NCBI GenBank assembly: GCA_947167455.1
Contig: CAMVIB010000002.1
Coordinates: 36,932-100,931, forward strand
Direction: 5' to 3'
Length of the DNA stretch: 64,000 nucleotides
From: an uncultured Prevotellaceae bacterium
Lineage (GTDB): Bacteria; Bacteroidota; Bacteroidia; Bacteroidales; Bacteroidaceae
Shown here: in pieces, positions 42,301 through 50,989 of the stretch
Position numbering within the stretch: position 1 is the stretch's first letter
Layout of the letters: each line of letters begins with the position of its first letter
Made by a program: the position numbers and the translations under genes
The notes under the pieces: model-generated
The model's database searches: none
What the model was told of the DNA's origin: nothing
Seen by the model: the letters and a program-made list of their open reading frames with translations, nothing else

Positions 42301-42735
42301 CGCCATAACGGGGGAGGATGGCTCCACAACGATGTCTGCGAACTGCTCTCCGGCACGGCTGCTGTGACCTATACGCCGCGCGGACAGTATATCGGCACCG
42401 ACCCATACAACCGCTGGACAAAACCATCGTGCATGCTCATCTGCGAAGACAACTACAGTAACGCCCACGGCACCCCATGGCTCTACAAAGAGCAAGCCAT
42501 CGGCAAGCTCATAGGAGCGCCGGTGCCGGGAACGATGACGGCAGTGTGGTGGGAGCGTCGCAGCAACGGATTCGTCTTCGGAATCCCCGAGGTGGGGTCG
42601 CTCGACCGTCGAGGCAACTACCTTGAGAATCAGCAACTCGAACCAGACATCCTCGTCGTGGCACAGCCAGAGGATATGCTGCACGGCCGCGACATACAGC
42701 TCGAAAGAGCCGTAAGCGAAATGTTAAAACAGTGA
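39388..42735 (+). CDS. Tricorn protease-like S41 peptidase with N-terminal PD40/beta-propeller repeats
   Basis: Repeated SPDGKKIAF-type blades; PDZ-like then S41 core (RNRDAVIVDTRHNGGGWLHND). Confidence 0.92.
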   Translation: MNCKAFLIAAATALSSVSASALTPLWLRAAAISPDGQTIAFAYKGNLYTVAVSGGRAQQLTSNPAHDTQPVWSPSGKNIAFVSNREGSMDIWLIGADGEGLTRLTTHSGTETPLVFTSDDELVFTAAGMPRPEDMQFPSSVFTHLYKIRTRAGERPQWLSDVSAGNVTMGPDGTIIYDAIKGYENQWRKHHTSSIARDLWQADLNAGRGGVPTYRQLTTTPSEDRNPVFVAQTKTLYWLSEQNGTFNVYERQLATPDAKERRLTNFEGAPVRYLTASADGLLCFSQDGELYTMRPGSQPKKVSISIISDNNERDEVRRVVAGGARSVSISPKGKEIAFILDGDVYVTSLDYKTTRQVTDTPEEERDVTFAADGRSLVYASERNGRWGIYRSTLKSDEEKQFTYATELKEELLTDPDQTCFQPAYSPDGKKIAFLRDRAELCVMDAKSKSITTVMPARFQYSYRDGDQSYAWSPNSKYLLTEYIGTGGWSNTDIALVQADGKGKLVNITNSGYTEGNPRWALDGKAIIFQSDRAGYRSHGSWGAERDYFITFLNQDAYERFNMNKEERERFDEAEKAAKEKAKKEKEEKEKKEKEKKEKAKKKGKEKSEDELAKEREKEEKAKKEREEKEAKADSVKNANPELDLRDLDLRTVRLTTASSSMGDAVLNKDGTKLYYVATYALGTALWERDLETGNTVIKSTAVTFSQFDVDAEGKTAYYASGGQIKKLDISAGSVKNIDFECFHTTRPTAELACYFEHIWNQTREKLYDPGMNGADWNALHKRYARFLPHINNGWDFAEMASELLGELNVSHTGCSYRVGSSALTVASLGVFLDEAYSGDGLRVAELIEGTPLYIHKCVAPGDIITHIDGKKIEAGRDYYPLLAGKAGRYTRLTVRPVKGKEKDVTVRLEASVSDALYRRWVRRCEHIVDSLSKGRLAYVHIQAMDGESYHTLYRELLSDKNRNRDAVIVDTRHNGGGWLHNDVCELLSGTAAVTYTPRGQYIGTDPYNRWTKPSCMLICEDNYSNAHGTPWLYKEQAIGKLIGAPVPGTMTAVWWERRSNGFVFGIPEVGSLDRRGNYLENQQLEPDILVVAQPEDMLHGRDIQLERAVSEMLKQ

Positions 42736-42786
42736 AAAATACCATAAACTTTAACCCCGAAGACCCCAATTCTCAACTTTTTCACC

Positions 42787-42794
42787 TAACTTTG
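42787..42794 (+). promoter_or_regulatory. -7 box TAACTTTG
   Basis: TAnnTTTG 27 nt upstream of the start at 42822. Confidence 0.5.
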
Positions 42795-42821
42795 CGCCAT
42801 AATTGCAAAGCACACTGAGTG

Positions 42822-43430
42822 ATGAAACTGATACTGCTCTCTACTCCGGACTTCTTCGTCGAAGAGGACACCATAATAAATGCCCTCTTCGAGGAAGGAC
42901 TCGACATGCTGCATCTGCGCAAGCCGGGAGCAGAGCCTATATACTCCGAGCGTCTGCTCACCCTGCTGCCGCAGCAGTGGCACTCGCGTATCGTCGTACA
43001 CGAACACTTTTATCTCAAAGAAGAGTTCGGACTCAGAGGCATACACCTCAACGACGAGAACCCAGTGCCGCCAAGGGCTTACAGCGGACAGATAAGCCGC
43101 TCATGCCATTCAATAGAAGAGCTGCAGTCGCTGCGTGCCGACATGGATTATGTCTTCCTCTCGCCTGTCTTCGACAGCATCTCACGACCCGAGCGGCGAG
43201 CTGCTTTCTCACCTCAACAGCTACATGATGCCACGCGTGCCGGGCTCATCGACCGTAAGGTCATGGCAGCAGGAGGTGTCTCCAGCGAGACACTGCCCTT
43301 GCTGGCCGACTATGGCTTCGGCGGTGCAGTGGTGCTCGGAGACCTCTGGAACCGCTTCAACATACACTCGGGGCTCGACTACCGCGAGGTGATAGCACAC
43401 TTCCGCAAGCTGCGAAAGGCGGCAAAGTGA
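42822..43430 (+). CDS. Thiamine phosphate synthase-like protein (ThiE/TenI family)
   Basis: LHLRKPGAEP, GIHLNDENP, SRSCHSIEEL, DYVFLSPVFDSISRP, MAAGGVSSETLPLLADYGFGGAVVLG. Confidence 0.88.
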   Translation: MKLILLSTPDFFVEEDTIINALFEEGLDMLHLRKPGAEPIYSERLLTLLPQQWHSRIVVHEHFYLKEEFGLRGIHLNDENPVPPRAYSGQISRSCHSIEELQSLRADMDYVFLSPVFDSISRPERRAAFSPQQLHDATRAGLIDRKVMAAGGVSSETLPLLADYGFGGAVVLGDLWNRFNIHSGLDYREVIAHFRKLRKAAK

Positions 43431-43495
43431 GCCACGGCAGATTTTGGCCGTCAAAGAAACGAACAAAAACGAACAACAGTAATACATAAACCTCA

Positions 43496-44428
43496 ATGGA
43501 ACAGAATTTCCTTGTATTCTCTGGCTCCGCTACACAGTATCTCACAGAAAAAATCTGTGCCAGCCTCGGCGTGCCACAGGGCAAGATTATCAACACGAAA
43601 TTTGCCGACGGCGAGTTCTCGGTGAGCTACGAGGAGAGCATACGCGGACGTGACATATTCCTCGTACAGAGCACCTTCCCCCCCACCGACAACCTCATGG
43701 AGCTCCTGCTGATGATAGATGCCGCTAAGCGGGCATCGGCACGCAGTATCAATGCCGTCATTCCATATTTCGGATGGGCACGTCAAGACCGCAAGGACAA
43801 GCCCCGAGTTGCCATCGGTGCCAAGCTCGTGGCCGACATGCTCTCTGTGGCCGGTGTGAACCGAGTAATAACCATGGACTTGCATGCCGACCAGGAACAA
43901 GGTTTCTTCGATGTCCCTGTTGACCACCTCTACGCGTCGAGCGTCATGCTGCCATATATAGAGAGCCTAAACCTGCCCAATCTCGTCATAGCTACACCCG
44001 ACGTGGGAGGCTCAAAGCGCGCATCGGCTTACTCTAAGTACTTCGGATGCCCGCTCGTGTTGTGCAACAAGGTGCGTCCACGTCCCAACGAGGTTGGCAC
44101 CATGCAGGTCATCGGCGATGTCACCGATGCCGATGTGGTGCTCATTGACGACATGGTGGACACTGCCGGAACCATTACTAAGGCCGCCGATATCATGATG
44201 GAGAGCGGAGCGCACTCCGTCAGGGCCATAGCAAGCCACTGTGTGATGTCAGGGCCTGCCAGTGAGCGGGTCCAGGCCAGCAAGCTCACAGAAATCGTCT
44301 TCACGGACAGCATCCCGTACTCTGCACGTTGCGCTAAGGTAAAGCAAATCAGCATCGCAGGGCTGATAGCTGAGACGATACGCCGCGTCGTAGAGAACAA
44401 GAGTATCTCAAATCAGTATCTTATCTGA
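43496..44428 (+). CDS. prs: Ribose-phosphate pyrophosphokinase
   Basis: FADGEFSVSYEESIRGRDIFLVQST; VITMDLHADQEQGFFDVPVDHLYAS; VVLIDDMVDTAGTITKAA. Confidence 0.96.
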   Translation: MEQNFLVFSGSATQYLTEKICASLGVPQGKIINTKFADGEFSVSYEESIRGRDIFLVQSTFPPTDNLMELLLMIDAAKRASARSINAVIPYFGWARQDRKDKPRVAIGAKLVADMLSVAGVNRVITMDLHADQEQGFFDVPVDHLYASSVMLPYIESLNLPNLVIATPDVGGSKRASAYSKYFGCPLVLCNKVRPRPNEVGTMQVIGDVTDADVVLIDDMVDTAGTITKAADIMMESGAHSVRAIASHCVMSGPASERVQASKLTEIVFTDSIPYSARCAKVKQISIAGLIAETIRRVVENKSISNQYLI

Positions 44429-44466
44429 CGTTAACTGAATAATTATTATTAAAAACACGAAATCCT

Positions 44467-44787
44467 ATGAAAAAGCTATTCACTCTGTGCGCCCTCGCAA
44501 TGGCCTTGGGTACACAATCGGTTTCCGCACAAGTTGTTGTAGATCCCACACAACCTAACCAGGAGGTACTCACACGCGCCAACAAGCAAATCTCCGATCA
44601 AGAGAAAATCCTCAAGGACCTGCAGAAGGAGGAGAAAGACCTCAACTCTAAGCTCAAGGATGTGAAGAGCCGTATCAAGAAGGCTAAGGCCGAAATCAAG
44701 GAGGCCAAGAAGGTCATCAAGGATGAGGAGAAGCGCGTAAAGGCTGCACAGAAGGCTGCCGAGTCGGCCCAAAAGATGATGCAATAG
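44467..44787 (+). CDS. Small secreted lysine-rich coiled-coil protein
   Basis: Signal peptide MKKLFTLCALAMALGTQSVSAQ then heptad-like K/E-rich helix. Confidence 0.7.
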   Translation: MKKLFTLCALAMALGTQSVSAQVVVDPTQPNQEVLTRANKQISDQEKILKDLQKEEKDLNSKLKDVKSRIKKAKAEIKEAKKVIKDEEKRVKAAQKAAESAQKMMQ

Positions 44788-44804
44788 TCACAGCCTACGC
44801 GACT

Positions 44805-46022
44805 ATGAAATCATTGCGCGAACTATACCGCATCGGCAAGGGCCCGTCGAGTTCACATACTATGGGGCCTCAGGCCGCTGCACACATCTACATGAATCGT
44901 CACCCCGAAGCACTTGCCTTCGAGGTGACGCTTTATGGTAGCCTCGCTGCCACGGGGAAGGGACACATGACAGACGTGGCCATAACCGACGTCCTCAGCC
45001 GTCAGGCACACGTCAACATCATTTGGGAACCCACGGTGTTCCTGCCATACCATCCCAATGGCATGAAATTCGTGGCCATAGATGACCATGGCAATCGTAG
45101 CGATGAGTGGACGGTATATAGCGTCGGCGGTGGAGCGCTCTCCGAGGGCAACGATGATGACTCCACACAGAGTTCTGATGTCTATGACCTTACGACACTC
45201 ACCGAAATCATGGAATGGTGTCAAGACTACGGTCGCGCCTATTGGGAATATGTGGAACGATGCGAGGGTCCTGCCATCTGGGATTACCTCATGGAGGTGT
45301 GGCAGGTCATGCAAGCCGCCGTGGAGAGAGGCATCGACCACGAGGGTGTGCTGCCAGGGCCTCTCGGCCTGCAACGCAAGGCACCAATCTATTACGTAAA
45401 GGCCAAGGGCTACAAGGCCAACCTCCAGAGCACGGGACTCGTATATGCCTACGCCTTGGCCGTGAGTGAGGAGAATGCATCAGGAGGTATCATTGCCACT
45501 GCACCTACATGTGGCTCGTGCGGCGTCATGCCAGCTGTGCTGTATCATCTCAGTCACGGACACGCGTTCTCTGACCAGCGCATACTACACGCCCTGGCAA
45601 CGGCAGGGCTTATCGGCAACATCGTGAAGCACAACGCCAGCATCAGCGGAGCCGACGTGGGATGTCAGGGTGAAGTGGGAGTGGCGTGTGCCATGGCTTC
45701 GGCTGCGGCGTGTCAGCTCTTCGGCGGTTCGGTGGCACAAATAGAATATGCTGCCGAGATGGGACTCGAACATCACCTGGGCATGACATGTGACCCCATC
45801 TGCGGACTCGTGCAGATACCATGCATAGAGCGTAATGCCTTTGCCGCCACACGTGCTCTCGACTCGAATCTGTATGCGTCATTCTCCGACGGACAGCATC
45901 GAGTGAGCTTCGATCACATCGTGGAGGTGATGAAGCAGACGGGACACGACCTGCCGTCGCTCTACAAAGAGACATCGGAAGGAGGACTCGCCAAGCTGGC
46001 TGAGCAACAGCAAACTTCATAA
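44805..46022 (+). CDS. sdaA: L-serine ammonia-lyase
   Basis: YRIGKGPSSSHTMGPQAAA; TAPTCGSCGVMPAVLYHL; LGMTCDPICGLVQIPCIERNAFAA. Confidence 0.96.
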   Translation: MKSLRELYRIGKGPSSSHTMGPQAAAHIYMNRHPEALAFEVTLYGSLAATGKGHMTDVAITDVLSRQAHVNIIWEPTVFLPYHPNGMKFVAIDDHGNRSDEWTVYSVGGGALSEGNDDDSTQSSDVYDLTTLTEIMEWCQDYGRAYWEYVERCEGPAIWDYLMEVWQVMQAAVERGIDHEGVLPGPLGLQRKAPIYYVKAKGYKANLQSTGLVYAYALAVSEENASGGIIATAPTCGSCGVMPAVLYHLSHGHAFSDQRILHALATAGLIGNIVKHNASISGADVGCQGEVGVACAMASAAACQLFGGSVAQIEYAAEMGLEHHLGMTCDPICGLVQIPCIERNAFAATRALDSNLYASFSDGQHRVSFDHIVEVMKQTGHDLPSLYKETSEGGLAKLAEQQQTS

Positions 46023-46055
46023 ACATCTGCCACATCATACAACCACACACTTAAA

Positions 46056-47615
46056 ATGTCAAGAAAACGCAAGCCACTGCCCTTGCTTGAGGGCATAGAG
46101 ATAACCGACATCGCCGCCGAGGGCAAGAGCCTGGTCAGGGTGAATGACATGGTGGTATTCGTACCGTTCGTTATTCCTGGAGATGTCGTTGACCTGCAAG
46201 TGACACACAAGAAGCACAACTACGCTGAGGCCGAAGTGGTGCGAATGCTCCAACCCTCGCCAGACCGCGTTGAACCTTTCTGTCGGCATTTCGGCGTGTG
46301 TGGCGGCTGCAAGTGGCAGATGTTGCCATATCCCCTTCAGTTGCGCGCCAAACAGCATCAGGTTATGGAGCAGCTGAGGCGTATCGGCAAGGTGGAACTG
46401 CCCGAATGTCAGTCCATCATAGGCTCTGCACAGACACGTGCCTATCGCAATAAACTCGAATTTGGCTTCTGCAACCGGCGCTGGCTCACACGCGAGCAGA
46501 TAGCCTCCGGCGAGACATTCGAACATCAGGAGAGTGTGGGCTACCACACCACAGGAACCTTCGACAAGATTCTGCCCATAGAGGAGTGTCACCTCATGGA
46601 ACCCGTCAACGACCGCCTGCGCCTCTTCATCCGCGACTATGCATACGCTCACGGCCTCACCTTCTATGCTCCACGCGAGCACACAGGACTGCTGCGAGGC
46701 ATGATGATACGTCTCTCCAACAGCGGAGAACTGATGTTGCTCATACAGTTCTGCATACAGAGTGATGCCGAGCAGCAGCAGGCCGACAGCCTTCTCGATG
46801 CCGTGCGGCAGGCTTTTCCAGAATTGACATCGCTCGTGTGGGTGAACAATACCAAATTTAATGACACCTTCGGCGACCTCGATATCCATCTCCACTCGGG
46901 CAGGGATCATATCTTCCTCCTCATGGAAGACTTGCGCTTCAAGGTGGGGCCGAAGTCATTCTATCAGACTAACACAGAACAGGCACTACAGCTCTACAGC
47001 GTGGCTCGTGACTTTGCCTTCTCGCCGCTGCCGGCAGATGCGGGCTGCGAAATCCCTGTTCCTGATGATGCGGGCGGTGAATGCCCTGTTCCTGATGATG
47101 CGGGCTGCAAAATCCCTGTTCCTGATGATGCGGGCGACAAGCTCAGGGCCGCTGCTCATGACGAGGATGCCTTGCCCCTTGTTTACGACCTCTACACAGG
47201 CACAGGCACTATTGCTAACTTCGTGGCGAGGAAAGCACGTAAGGTCATAGGCATCGAGTATGTGCCCGATGCCATCGAGGATGCACGCATCAACAGCCAG
47301 ATAAACGGTATCGACAACACTCGTTTCTTTGCCGGAGACATGAAGGACATACTCACTGATGCCTTCATTGACGAACATGGACGTCCTGACATCATCATCA
47401 CTGACCCTCCACGGGCTGGTATGCATGCCGATGTCATAAAAGTTATTCTCAACGCCGCCCCACGGCGAATCGTCTATGTCAGCTGCAACCCGGCCACGCA
47501 GGCTCGTGACCTCGCCCTGCTCAACGAGTTATACAGTGTCGTGCGCATCCAGCCTGTGGACATGTTTCCGCACACACAGCATGTCGAGAACGTTGTGCTC
47601 CTCGTGCGTCGATGA
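46056..47615 (+). CDS. rlmD: 23S rRNA (uracil-5-)-methyltransferase RlmD-type
   Basis: TRAM-like N-terminus, CxxxxxCGGCKW Fe-S motif, VYDLYTGTGTIANFVA, IITDPPRAGMHADVI, IVYVSCNPATQARDLALL. Confidence 0.94.
   Translation: MSRKRKPLPLLEGIEITDIAAEGKSLVRVNDMVVFVPFVIPGDVVDLQVTHKKHNYAEAEVVRMLQPSPDRVEPFCRHFGVCGGCKWQMLPYPLQLRAKQHQVMEQLRRIGKVELPECQSIIGSAQTRAYRNKLEFGFCNRRWLTREQIASGETFEHQESVGYHTTGTFDKILPIEECHLMEPVNDRLRLFIRDYAYAHGLTFYAPREHTGLLRGMMIRLSNSGELMLLIQFCIQSDAEQQQADSLLDAVRQAFPELTSLVWVNNTKFNDTFGDLDIHLHSGRDHIFLLMEDLRFKVGPKSFYQTNTEQALQLYSVARDFAFSPLPADAGCEIPVPDDAGGECPVPDDAGCKIPVPDDAGDKLRAAAHDEDALPLVYDLYTGTGTIANFVARKARKVIGIEYVPDAIEDARINSQINGIDNTRFFAGDMKDILTDAFIDEHGRPDIIITDPPRAGMHADVIKVILNAAPRRIVYVSCNPATQARDLALLNELYSVVRIQPVDMFPHTQHVENVVLLVRR
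47037..47135 (+). repeat. In-frame 30-bp tandem repeat (about 3.3 copies) inside rlmD
   Basis: Encodes DAGCEIPVPD-DAGGECPVPD-DAGCKIPVPD-DAG. Confidence 0.93.
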
Positions 47616-47648
47616 CACGTCCCGTGAAAACTGCCCCTAAACAATAAA

Positions 47649-49502
47649 GAGGGTGTGTCAAAATAGGCACATCCTCTTTATTTTTGTTTAAGCCTGGCAC
47701 GTATGTGAGTAGTAATGTGCTATGCTGCCATTTTTGTGATTTTCAGTTTATCTGTGCTCTGCAGGCACCTCATAAGCGTATATGAGCCCTCAAGAGGTTC
47801 TGACAGCCATCCATTTGTGGGCATATTACCCTGTTTTCGTAGCTTTGCCGCCATTTTCTTGACATTGAAGGCAATGGCGAAGAAGGCAAAGTCCATTGTG
47901 ACCTTGTCCTTTCCGAAGTGTCGGAAGCGTCTGTAGTGCATGTTGTACTTCATCTGTCCGAAGACCGCCTCCGGTTCTATGGGACGCTTGGAGCGGTGTT
48001 GAAGTCCTTTTTCCGAGGTCAGCCGCTCGCGTGCCTTGCGCTTGTATTCCATGAGGCGGTGGTTGACTTCTATCTCCCTGTTACCGTTTCTCTTCTTGTA
48101 GCACCCCCATCTCAAGGGGCATCCCTCACATCTGCGGGCTCTGTAGATGACGCTTTCCGTCCTGTATCCGCTGTCGGTCTTCCCGTGTCTTACCCCGATA
48201 CGTTCCATGTGCTGCCCCATCGGACAGACGAAGTAGTCCCCATCCGGGTTATAGTACAGGCTCTCTATGCGGAAGATGTCATTTTTGAAGGCCCGTTTCT
48301 GCTCTTTGTGGAAGAGGTTGTACTTGACGTATGCCTCCATGTCGTGTGCCTCCATGAAGGCGTAGTTCTCCTCGCTGCCGTAACCGGAGTCGGCGCACGT
48401 CTCCTTGGCATAGTGTCCATACCTGTCGGAGAAGGAGGAAAGGAAGGGTATCATGGTGAGTGTGTCCGTCGGGTTGTGGAAGAAACCGAAGTCGGTGATG
48501 AACTGGTTCTCAGTAGCTATCTGCAGGTTGTACCCGGGTTTGGTCTGCCCGTTGTTCATGGCGTCCTCCTTCATGCGCATGAATGTCGCATCAGGGTCGG
48601 TCTTGCTGTAGGAGTTGCGCTCGCCCAATGTTCCAAGGTGACTGTCATACTCGGAGAGTTTGTCGCGCATCTGCTCTATCTGCCTTACCTTCTTCTGCTT
48701 CTCGCGTAAGGTCTTTTTCTCATCCTTGCTCTTGGGGACAGGCTGCTCCGAGAGGGACTGGCGCAGTTCTGAGGCAATCTCCGTAAGCGTCTCGGGTGTA
48801 AAACTGACAGTCTCGTCGGCTGCCGCCTTGTCCTGGGCGATGGCTTCGTCAACCTGAGACAGCAGCACACGTATCTTCTCCATCAGCTTGGCACGGTTCT
48901 TCTCAACGGTCTTGCGCCATACAAAGGTGTACTTGTTGGCCTTCGACTCTATCTTCGTTCCGTCTATATACTCCACATCCAGTGTCACCAGACCCTTGGC
49001 CGAGAGAAGAAGGACCAGCTGGGTGAAGATGTTGTTTATCTCGTTCTTAACACGGTTACGGAAACGGTTGACGGTGATGAAGTCCGGCTGCTCATAGCCT
49101 GCCAGCCAGATGAAGTGGATGTCACGCTTCAGAGCCTTCTCTATCCTGCGGCAGGAATAGATGTTGTTCATGTAGGCGTAGATGACTACCTTCAGCAGCA
49201 TCTTCGGGTCGTAGGGGCTGCGGCCGCGCTCTTTATATAGCTTGCGGAAACTGCTCAAGTCGAGGCTCTCTACTATGCTGCTGATTAGGCGCACTGGATC
49301 ATTCTCCGCTATGTCTTTGTCGATTCTTTGCGGAAAAAGTATCGTTTGATTTGGTGAATACGGGCGAAAGTGGTACCTTTGCATAACATTGATTTTGATG
49401 TCGTAAAGGTACAACATTTTTGCGACATAACAAAGCCCTGGCTTGAGAAAGTCGGGGCTTTGTGCAAAAAAAAGAGGATGTGCCTATTTTGACACACCCT
49501 CC
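47649..49502 (-). mobile_element. IS1182-family-like insertion sequence
   Basis: 31-bp perfect terminal inverted repeats GAGGGTGTGTCAAAATAGGCACATCCTCTTT (47649-47679) and its complement (49471-49501), flanking one transposase. Possible TAAA duplication at 47645-47648 / 49503-49506. Confidence 0.92.
47720..49384 (-). CDS. IS1182 family transposase (IS5/IS1182-type DDE)
   Basis: MQRYHFRPYSPNQTILFPQ...YDPKMLLKVVIYAYMNNIYSCRRIEKALKRDIHFIWLAG; C-terminal EAVFGQMKYNMHYRRFRHFG. ATG at 49384. Confidence 0.93.
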   Translation of the reverse strand: MQRYHFRPYSPNQTILFPQRIDKDIAENDPVRLISSIVESLDLSSFRKLYKERGRSPYDPKMLLKVVIYAYMNNIYSCRRIEKALKRDIHFIWLAGYEQPDFITVNRFRNRVKNEINNIFTQLVLLLSAKGLVTLDVEYIDGTKIESKANKYTFVWRKTVEKNRAKLMEKIRVLLSQVDEAIAQDKAAADETVSFTPETLTEIASELRQSLSEQPVPKSKDEKKTLREKQKKVRQIEQMRDKLSEYDSHLGTLGERNSYSKTDPDATFMRMKEDAMNNGQTKPGYNLQIATENQFITDFGFFHNPTDTLTMIPFLSSFSDRYGHYAKETCADSGYGSEENYAFMEAHDMEAYVKYNLFHKEQKRAFKNDIFRIESLYYNPDGDYFVCPMGQHMERIGVRHGKTDSGYRTESVIYRARRCEGCPLRWGCYKKRNGNREIEVNHRLMEYKRKARERLTSEKGLQHRSKRPIEPEAVFGQMKYNMHYRRFRHFGKDKVTMDFAFFAIAFNVKKMAAKLRKQGNMPTNGWLSEPLEGSYTLMRCLQSTDKLKITKMAA

Positions 49503-49558
49503 TAAAAAAATTACCGCCCTCTTCCTGCTTGGGGAGGGGGCGTGGTGTTTGCGGAGAT

Positions 49559-49759
49559 TTACTTGAGGCTGAAAACGGGATCCTTCTCGTCTCCTTCGAC
49601 GCTGAGCTTATCCTCGCGGAGCAGCCAGCCGATACCAAGATAGAGCTCTTTGTCGTTCTTGGCCTTGGAAGCCTTCTTAAGATCCTTGGCACTCATTGCG
49701 CCGTTTTCGCTGAGGGCAGTCCATACGGCACCTGCCATTTCACCTGCTTTTTCAAACAT
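49559..49759 (-). CDS. Winged helix-turn-helix small protein (DUF2582-like)
   Basis: MFEKAGEMAGAVWTALSENGAMSAKDLKKASKAKNDKELYLGIGWLLREDKLSVEG. Confidence 0.8.
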   Translation of the reverse strand: MFEKAGEMAGAVWTALSENGAMSAKDLKKASKAKNDKELYLGIGWLLREDKLSVEGDEKDPVFSLK

Positions 49760-49834
49760 AGTCTTTTTTACCTTAAAGTTAAACAATGTAACAAGTTCGT
49801 TCTTACTAATACTGTTGTGTTCTTAAGACGATGC

Positions 49835-49842
49835 AAAGGTAC
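49835..49842 (-). promoter_or_regulatory. -7 box TACCTTTG for the wHTH gene
   Basis: CAAAGGTA on + strand. Confidence 0.45.
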
Positions 49843-49996
49843 GGTTTTCTTGGCATTAAGCAAGTGTTAAAAGCATTGAAAGCGTGTTTTTGCACAAATT
49901 TTCAGACTAATAGTTGAGTGATTTTGCACCTGATATAGCTTAATGCCCTCATAATGACCCAGACAGGATGCGTTTACGCACAAGTGTGATGCTTGT

Positions 49997-50752
49997 TCAG
50001 CGCACCTTATGCACCAGCCGGCAGAAGGTGTCAAAGTCTGTATCTATGCATGTCATCTCGTAGGGCTCCAGACGAAGTGAGAAGACGCCACGGACCTCTT
50101 CGAGTCCGAAAAACTCGCGTATGAGGCTGGCCATGTTGAACGACTCGCTTGTGCCACGGCGCATCAACTGCCGACAAGTGGTGACGAGCAGCTCACGGTC
50201 GTGCTCCTCAAAGCGAAGTGTGCGCAGCAGCACGAAGTTTGCTGCCAGCGACTCCACGCGTAGCAGGAAGTCCAGCCGCCGGCGTGGCTCTACGATGTGC
50301 AGCATGGCAAACAACTTTTCGATATTCGATGGGTGCCGCATTGCGGGCAGCCACTGCAAAAGCAGCTTCTCGCGGTCTAGCAGGCGTTCTTCGGCAGTGA
50401 GGGCTGAGGCAAGGCGTGCGAAGCCGTCGTCGCAGATTGTGAGTGTGCCGTTCTGCAGGCGGGGCATGGCAGACTTGGCCAGCGTCACAAGGAAAGCCTT
50501 GGGCTGCCACGTCACGAGTCGGAGCATCACATCCCAGAACACGTCTGAAGGCACGTCGCGGAGCATACGTTCGCCAATGATATAGCCTGCCGTACGGAAG
50601 TGTGCATTGGAGAGGCTGCTGAGGTAAGCCTGCAATGATGACCAGTCTGCTTGTGCAAACAGTTGCCGGAGGCGAGCGGCAATGGTAGGGTTGTAGTGTT
50701 GGTCCAAATGATAGATGCTTTTTTTATCTGAAAGTGTCAGCACATAATCCAT
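49997..50752 (-). CDS. Protein of unknown function (alpha-helical)
   Basis: ORF with probable start at MAMDYVLTLSDKKSIYHLDQHYNP; coding bias plus -7 box CAAAGATA (50853-50860) upstream. Confidence 0.65.
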   Translation of the reverse strand: MDYVLTLSDKKSIYHLDQHYNPTIAARLRQLFAQADWSSLQAYLSSLSNAHFRTAGYIIGERMLRDVPSDVFWDVMLRLVTWQPKAFLVTLAKSAMPRLQNGTLTICDDGFARLASALTAEERLLDREKLLLQWLPAMRHPSNIEKLFAMLHIVEPRRRLDFLLRVESLAANFVLLRTLRFEEHDRELLVTTCRQLMRRGTSESFNMASLIREFFGLEEVRGVFSLRLEPYEMTCIDTDFDTFCRLVHKVR

Positions 50753-50957
50753 GGCCATGCCTTGGGATGAAGGTGTATGGTCAGGCAGGGCTGCATTAGC
50801 CACATGTCACTTGCCGGTGCGCATGAGACGTAGATTTAGTGCAGTGACGCCACAAAGATAGTTCTTTTTTATGTGCTCATGGTTCGATGAAATGTTAATT
50901 CCTCATAAAATGCGCGATAAAACAAGAGCAGTTCGACCGTCGTAAACCGAAATGCAC

Positions 50958-50965
50958 TACCTTTG
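50958..50965 (+). promoter_or_regulatory. -7 box TACCTTTG upstream of the zeta-toxin-like gene
   Basis: 24 nt upstream of the ATG. Confidence 0.5.
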
Positions 50966-50989
50966 TGCCACAACTAAACCAAAAACGTC

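Noticed and set aside
42736-42821. TPP riboswitch upstream of the ThiE-like gene
   Set aside because: No CTGAGA/ACCTGATC-like core in this 86-bp leader.
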